From: Synechococcales cyanobacterium PMM_0002
Lineage (GTDB): Bacteria; Cyanobacteriota; Cyanobacteriia; Elainellales; Elainellaceae
DNA length: 8,344 nt
Assembly (NCBI GenBank): GCA_949127925.1
Contig: CASBQX010000231.1
Coordinates: forward strand, 1 to 8,344
Direction: 5' to 3'
Below are positions 5,868 to 8,344 of the stretch, one piece after another. The translations under genes and the position numbers were made by a program. Numbering within the stretch: the stretch's first letter is position 1; the number at the start of each line of letters is the position of its first letter. Below the pieces are notes generated by a model, which ran no database searches, was not told where the DNA came from, and worked only from the letters and a program-made list of their open reading frames with translations.

Positions 5868-5896
5868 TGTATACCGCACTGGGAAGGGAGCGGCAA
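5868..5896 (-). promoter_or_regulatory. Sigma70-type promoter of the FKBP gene
   Basis: On the minus strand TTGCCG (5896-5891) and TATACA (5873-5868) are spaced by 17 bases. They lie about 45 bases before the GTG start. The position, spacing and strong ribosome site fit a promoter serving the FKBP gene alone. Confidence 0.6.
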
Positions 5897-5958
5897 CGAG
5901 AAATTAGCTGGCTCAAAAATTCTGATGACTCAGAAAAGTTTGGCATCGACTCGCCTCT

Positions 5959-6282
5959 TTAGCGCCACTGCCGATTTTCCAGATCGCGCATTTGCCGCTC
6001 TAGGCGATCGAGGCGTCCCCGCAGCTCATCCATTTCGTTTTGACGAGGCACACCCAAATCTTGCAAAACATTTTTGAGCTGTCGCTGCATCTGGACTTCA
6101 AAGTTACCCTGCTCACTCTTAAGCTGCTGCATCATATCGTTGATAAATGCCGTGGCTTGCTCTGGGTCTAACTTACCATCGGTAACCCACTGGTCGCTCA
6201 CGTCTCGCAGCTTCTCGGCCACCAAAGAGGTGGTGCCGATGCCCAACATGAGCAGTTGTTTCAGTAAATTGCTATTGTCCAT
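5959..6282 (-). CDS. Small phasin-like coiled-coil protein
   Basis: This 107-residue, wholly helical protein resembles the short phasin or PhaF-like proteins annotated in cyanobacteria. The first part (about residues 4-25) is amphipathic to hydrophobic (LLKQLLMLGIGTTSLVAEKL), suitable for binding a granule or membrane surface. The middle part is Gln-rich, and the C-terminus (about 83-105) is a heptad coiled coil with Leu and Met positions and many Arg/Glu pairs. Phasins coat polyhydroxyalkanoate granules; whether this one does cannot be read from the sequence, since no PHA synthase gene is present here. It has its own spacing (136 bases) from the FKBP gene downstream, so co-transcription is possible but unproven. 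Start is ATG at 6280-6282, with only a weak purine run upstream. An alternative is a generic structural coiled-coil protein. Confidence 0.75.
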   Translation of the reverse strand: MDNSNLLKQLLMLGIGTTSLVAEKLRDVSDQWVTDGKLDPEQATAFINDMMQQLKSEQGNFEVQMQRQLKNVLQDLGVPRQNEMDELRGRLDRLERQMRDLENRQWR

Positions 6283-6488
6283 TTTCTTAAAATCTACCTA
6301 GAGAGAGCCAGATGGGGATGATCTACTGTTCTATTCTGGCAAATGGGTTGCCCTCAAACTTTATCGGTATTCAGGCGATTTTGGTAGTGATTTCCGTCCG
6401 CAAGCGAGTTCCAAGTAGCGCGCAGTAAAATTAGAGTGAGCACCCCAACCCGCGAGTGCCGCTGTTATTTTGCTTGGAGTGATCTACT

Positions 6489-6794
6489 TTGGTTATTGAG
6501 TGGTTGAAGTTTAAGGTTGTGGCAGAGTTGCGAGAACAGTTTGTGCAGCAAGACAATGAAATTTGGACGGCGGCCTTGGCAACCTACCCTGGCTTCTTGG
6601 GTAAAGAGGTTTGGATTAGCCCCGATGATTTAACCCAGATAGTCACGGTTGTGCGGTGGGAAAGTGCAGAGCAATGGCATTCTATCCCGCCAGAGGAATT
6701 AGCCCAGGTAGAAGCTCGGTTTGCATCTGCGATGGGTGATACCTACGAGCTAACGGAATCGGCAGCGTTTCAGCAGCGCAAGTTTATGGAGTGA
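6489..6794 (+). CDS. TIGR03792-type cyanobacterial protein (ABM-like fold)
   Basis: This 101-residue protein opens VIEWLKFKV and continues with EIWTAAL, YPGFLGKEVWI, VTVVRWES and a C-terminal MGDTYEL. From memory this is the pattern of the cyanobacterial family TIGR03792, related to antibiotic-biosynthesis-monooxygenase (ABM) dimeric ferredoxin-like proteins. No enzymatic role is established, and no catalytic residue can be pointed out. The start is TTG at 6489-6491: a GGAG site lies nine bases upstream (6476-6479), and the family's conserved motif begins immediately after it, so no later start is possible. The zinc-ribbon gene follows on the same strand and may be co-transcribed. Function is unknown; a small heme- or aromatic-ligand-binding role would be a guess. 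Confidence 0.85.
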   Translation: MVIEWLKFKVVAELREQFVQQDNEIWTAALATYPGFLGKEVWISPDDLTQIVTVVRWESAEQWHSIPPEELAQVEARFASAMGDTYELTESAAFQQRKFME

Positions 6795-6862
6795 GCGGTG
6801 AGGGCAAAGCGGCTGCAACTTTTGTTGATCTTGTACACCTGCCAAATTTGATCAATCTTGCT

Positions 6863-7222
6863 ATGACTGAGTGCTCCCGTTGTCATCAATTGGTTGCGAC
6901 TGATGCGATCGCCTGTCCTCATTGCGGAGTGACGCTTAAAGCGTATGGCCATCCGGGTGTGCTGCTCTATCGCGCGGCGGCAGAGCAGGTGCTGTGTGAA
7001 ACCTGCACATACGATGCCGATGATTCCTGTACGTTTCCTCAACGCCCTCATGCTAAAGAGTGCACGCTGTACCACAACCGCTTCCAGCCGACTGTTTTAG
7101 ACCTAGAGTATCGTCCCAGTTTGGGGAGCAGCATTACAGCTTGGCTCCGGCGCAACATGTTTTGGGTTGGGTTATTGGTGCTACTGGCCGTTAGTGTGGC
7201 GATCGCCTTAAAGGGGCGGTAG
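6863..7222 (+). CDS. Membrane-anchored zinc-ribbon protein with eight cysteines
   Basis: This 119-residue protein begins MTECSRCHQL and has a classic zinc ribbon: Cys4, Cys7, Cys18 and Cys21 (CPHCG). A second cysteine group follows at Cys45, Cys48, Cys56 and Cys67, in a conserved-looking stretch (CETCTYDADDSCTFPQRP) that could bind another metal. A single membrane helix at about residues 99-115 ends the chain, leaving only a short basic tail (KGR). The metal-binding part probably faces the cytoplasm. I chose ATG 6863 because the ribbon starts there. The same frame could begin at GTG 6791, overlapping the previous gene by four bases and adding 24 residues without recognisable features. Similar proteins occur in cyanobacteria without assigned function. 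Nothing nearby explains its role. Confidence 0.8.
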   Translation: MTECSRCHQLVATDAIACPHCGVTLKAYGHPGVLLYRAAAEQVLCETCTYDADDSCTFPQRPHAKECTLYHNRFQPTVLDLEYRPSLGSSITAWLRRNMFWVGLLVLLAVSVAIALKGR

Positions 7223-7230
7223 CCGGAGGA

Positions 7231-7305
7231 CAGTTTCAGGGAGACCAGTTTCAGGCAGATCTAGCGGCTCATTTGTTCCTTAACCTGAACACCTTAACCT
7301 AAACA
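7231..7305. repeat. Two short tandem duplications upstream of the DUF2808 gene
   Basis: CAGTTTCAGGGAGAC (7231-7245) is followed by CAGTTTCAGGCAGAT (7246-7260), matching at 13 of 15 bases. CCTTAACCTGAACA (7278-7291) is followed by CCTTAACCTAAACA (7292-7305), matching at 13 of 14. Both lie between the zinc-ribbon stop and the DUF2808 start. Confidence 0.75.
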
Positions 7306-7310
7306 ACAGC

Positions 7311-7889
7311 ATGAACAGGAAACTCTCGACCAAGTTTGGCATGGCGTTGGCAGCAGTACTAGGGCTGGGTGGCTTAGCGCCATCGATAGGGCAAGCGGTA
7401 CAGCTAGCGGATGGGACGGTGTACTTTGTGCAGCCACCTCGGCTAGTGGCAGCGGCCACAAATCGCTCAAATACGCTAGCCGCACGAGCTACGTATTACT
7501 TTACGATTGAGGTGCCCGAGGACTCTGGGGAGCCGTTGCAGCGGGTCGTGATTAATCAACGAGATAGTACGACTGCTCCCCGACGGGTACTGTTTAATCC
7601 TGAGGCTAGTTTTGCGTTTGTGGGTACGAGGGGCGATCGCGGCGCAGATCTACCGCTGGGTGAAACCGTCTTTGATCGAGAGACGCAAACCATCGCCCTG
7701 ACGTTCGATCCACCCGTGCCATCAGGGACGACGGTAACGATCGGGCTACGCCCTCGGCGTAATCCCCAAATTGACGGTACGTATCTATTTCGAGTTGAGG
7801 CGTTCCCGCCAGGGGACGTGGCTCACGGGCAGGTGCTGGGGTTTGGACGGCTGCGGTTTGATGGTCGCGATCGCCCCTTCCTTCGGTAG
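7311..7889 (+). CDS. Exported DUF2808-family protein
   Basis: This 192-residue protein has a clear signal peptide: a basic start (MNRKLSTK), a hydrophobic core at about residues 10-24, and a likely cleavage after SIGQA (about residue 29). The mature part is beta-rich and matches the cyanobacterial DUF2808 family as I remember it: VYFVQPPRL early, then YYFTIEVPEDSGEPLQRV, FNPEASFAFVGT, FDPPVPSGTTVTIGLRPRRNP and GTYLFRVEAFPPG. Function is unknown; the pattern suggests a periplasmic or outer-membrane-associated beta-sandwich. The ATG at 7311 lacks a Shine-Dalgarno site. It is 88 bases after the zinc-ribbon gene on the same strand. Its stop codon lies inside a 21-base tandem duplication, so a second in-frame TAG follows seven codons later. 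Confidence 0.85.
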   Translation: MNRKLSTKFGMALAAVLGLGGLAPSIGQAVQLADGTVYFVQPPRLVAAATNRSNTLAARATYYFTIEVPEDSGEPLQRVVINQRDSTTAPRRVLFNPEASFAFVGTRGDRGADLPLGETVFDRETQTIALTFDPPVPSGTTVTIGLRPRRNPQIDGTYLFRVEAFPPGDVAHGQVLGFGRLRFDGRDRPFLR

Positions 7890-7910
7890 TATCGCCCCTT
7901 CCTTCGGTAG
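7870..7910. repeat. 21-bp tandem duplication over the DUF2808 stop codon
   Basis: ATCGCCCCTTCCTTCGGTAG occurs perfectly at 7870-7889 and again at 7891-7910. The period of 21 keeps the frame, so the codons RPFLR-stop are repeated after the true stop. Confidence 0.9.
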
Positions 7911-7948
7911 CTAAATCCGATTCTTTAGCCATCGGCAGCAGACTTGAC

Positions 7949-7968
7949 GCTGACTTTACATAGTCAGC
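7949..7968. terminator. Short hairpin between convergent genes
   Basis: GCTGACT (7949-7955) and AGTCAGC (7962-7968) form a perfect 7-bp stem with a 6-base loop. It overlaps the stop of the minus-strand AhpD-like gene and lies 60 bases after the DUF2808 stop. There is no U-run on either side, so terminator activity is doubtful. Confidence 0.3.
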
Positions 7969-8288
7969 TGCTTAACATGGTCTAGCATTGGCATGCCATG
8001 CACTAACGAGGCACCGCCGCGAATGGCAGTGGCCACATGGATTGCTTCGGTCATTTGTTCTAAATCTGACCCTTGTTGCAGGCATTCTTTGCTGTAGGCA
8101 TCAATGCAATAGGGGCACTGCACGGTATGCGATACCGCCAAAGCAATTAAGGCTTTTTCACGGGCTGACAGCGCCCCATCGGCAAATACAGCTCCGTAGT
8201 AATCAAAGAATTTTTTCGCGAGTTCGGGGTTGCCTTCGCTAATTTGACCAAACTGGGGTAAATGTTCTGGCTGGTAATACTGTGTCAT
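7956..8288 (-). CDS. AhpD/carboxymuconolactone-decarboxylase-like protein, arsenosugar-associated type
   Basis: This 110-residue, all-helical protein belongs to the AhpD/CMD superfamily. It carries the redox motif CPYC (Cys58, Cys61) after the conserved stretch AREKALIALAVSHTVQ, followed by EAIHVATAIRGGASLVHG. In AhpD these two cysteines pass electrons in peroxide reduction. Here the residue normally His after the motif region appears as Tyr (CIDAY), so the chemistry may differ. The opening YYQPEHLPQFGQI and the CPYCIDAYSKECL segment resemble proteins annotated as 'arsenosugar biosynthesis-associated peroxidase-like', which commonly lie near the radical SAM enzyme ArsS. That partner, if present, would be outside the window. 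Start is ATG at 8286-8288 without a clear ribosome site. It converges with the DUF2808 gene. The family is sure; the arsenosugar link is from memory. Confidence 0.88.
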   Translation of the reverse strand: MTQYYQPEHLPQFGQISEGNPELAKKFFDYYGAVFADGALSAREKALIALAVSHTVQCPYCIDAYSKECLQQGSDLEQMTEAIHVATAIRGGASLVHGMPMLDHVKQLTM

Positions 8289-8344
8289 GAATTTTAGGCA
8301 AGGTTGACGAAACTGGCGAGGGACGTTGGCAATCTAGCCGAACA

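Noticed and set aside
6791..6862. Upstream GTG start for the zinc-ribbon protein
   Set aside because: It would overlap the previous gene by four bases, but the 24 added residues show no domain feature, and the ribbon begins right after the ATG at 6863.
7606..7932. Open frame of 108 codons on the minus strand
   Set aside because: It is opposite the DUF2808 gene and contains a repeat (TEGRGD) that is just the 21-bp duplication read backwards.
7910..7935. Hairpins GCTAAA/TTTAGC and CCGAT/ATCGG after the DUF2808 gene
   Set aside because: They are short, mutually exclusive and lack a U-run, so they are too weak to call a terminator.
1..8344. Defence system, prophage, toxin-antitoxin or CRISPR content
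   Set aside because: None of the genes carries such domains, and there is no repeat-spacer pattern, integrase or transposase; the gene content is that of ordinary cyanobacterial chromosome.

Overview
The window looks like cyanobacterial chromosome. The palindrome GCGATCGC (HIP1, typical of many cyanobacterial genomes) occurs about fifteen times in 8.3 kb. Several proteins belong to families I know mainly from cyanobacteria: V4R-domain proteins, a phycobilisome-domain protein, a TIGR03792-type protein and a DUF2808 protein. I see no IS element, CRISPR array, tRNA or rRNA.

The core is a minus-strand cluster (4670 down to 278): V4R protein, small Ser/Gln-rich protein with a repeated FFxxxNW motif, phycobilisome-domain protein, second V4R protein, large Ser/Thr kinase. 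From memory this is the order slr0144-slr0145-slr0146-slr0147-(slr0148 to slr0151)-slr0152 of Synechocystis PCC 6803, the 'photosystem II assembly proficiency' (PAP) operon, whose last gene is the kinase SpkG. Here the ferredoxin-like, slr0149-like, petF-like and Slr0151-like genes that normally lie between the second V4R gene and the kinase are absent. The kinase follows after only 79 bases. I infer a compacted PAP operon with a role in photosystem II biogenesis or repair.

Left of the kinase is a structured intergenic region with a three-tier nested hairpin. Beyond it, the first codons of a minus-strand membrane or exported protein run off the left edge. Right of the cluster lies a gene-free stretch of about 540 bases (4671-5210). 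It holds a candidate plus-strand promoter and a nested inverted repeat, which may be a small RNA or the terminator of the next gene. Then come, on the minus strand, an exported or lumenal FKBP-type prolyl isomerase (GTG start, perfect AGGAGG site, good sigma70-type promoter) and a small phasin-like coiled-coil protein.

The right part has three plus-strand genes: the TIGR03792-type protein (TTG start), a membrane-anchored eight-cysteine zinc-ribbon protein and an exported DUF2808 protein. A convergent minus-strand AhpD-like protein with a CPYC motif ends the window. It resembles the peroxidase-like proteins annotated next to arsenosugar biosynthesis genes.

A pattern across the window is the frequency of short imperfect tandem duplications (9-27 bp). 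In two genes (the kinase and the DUF2808 gene) the duplication copied the stop codon in frame.
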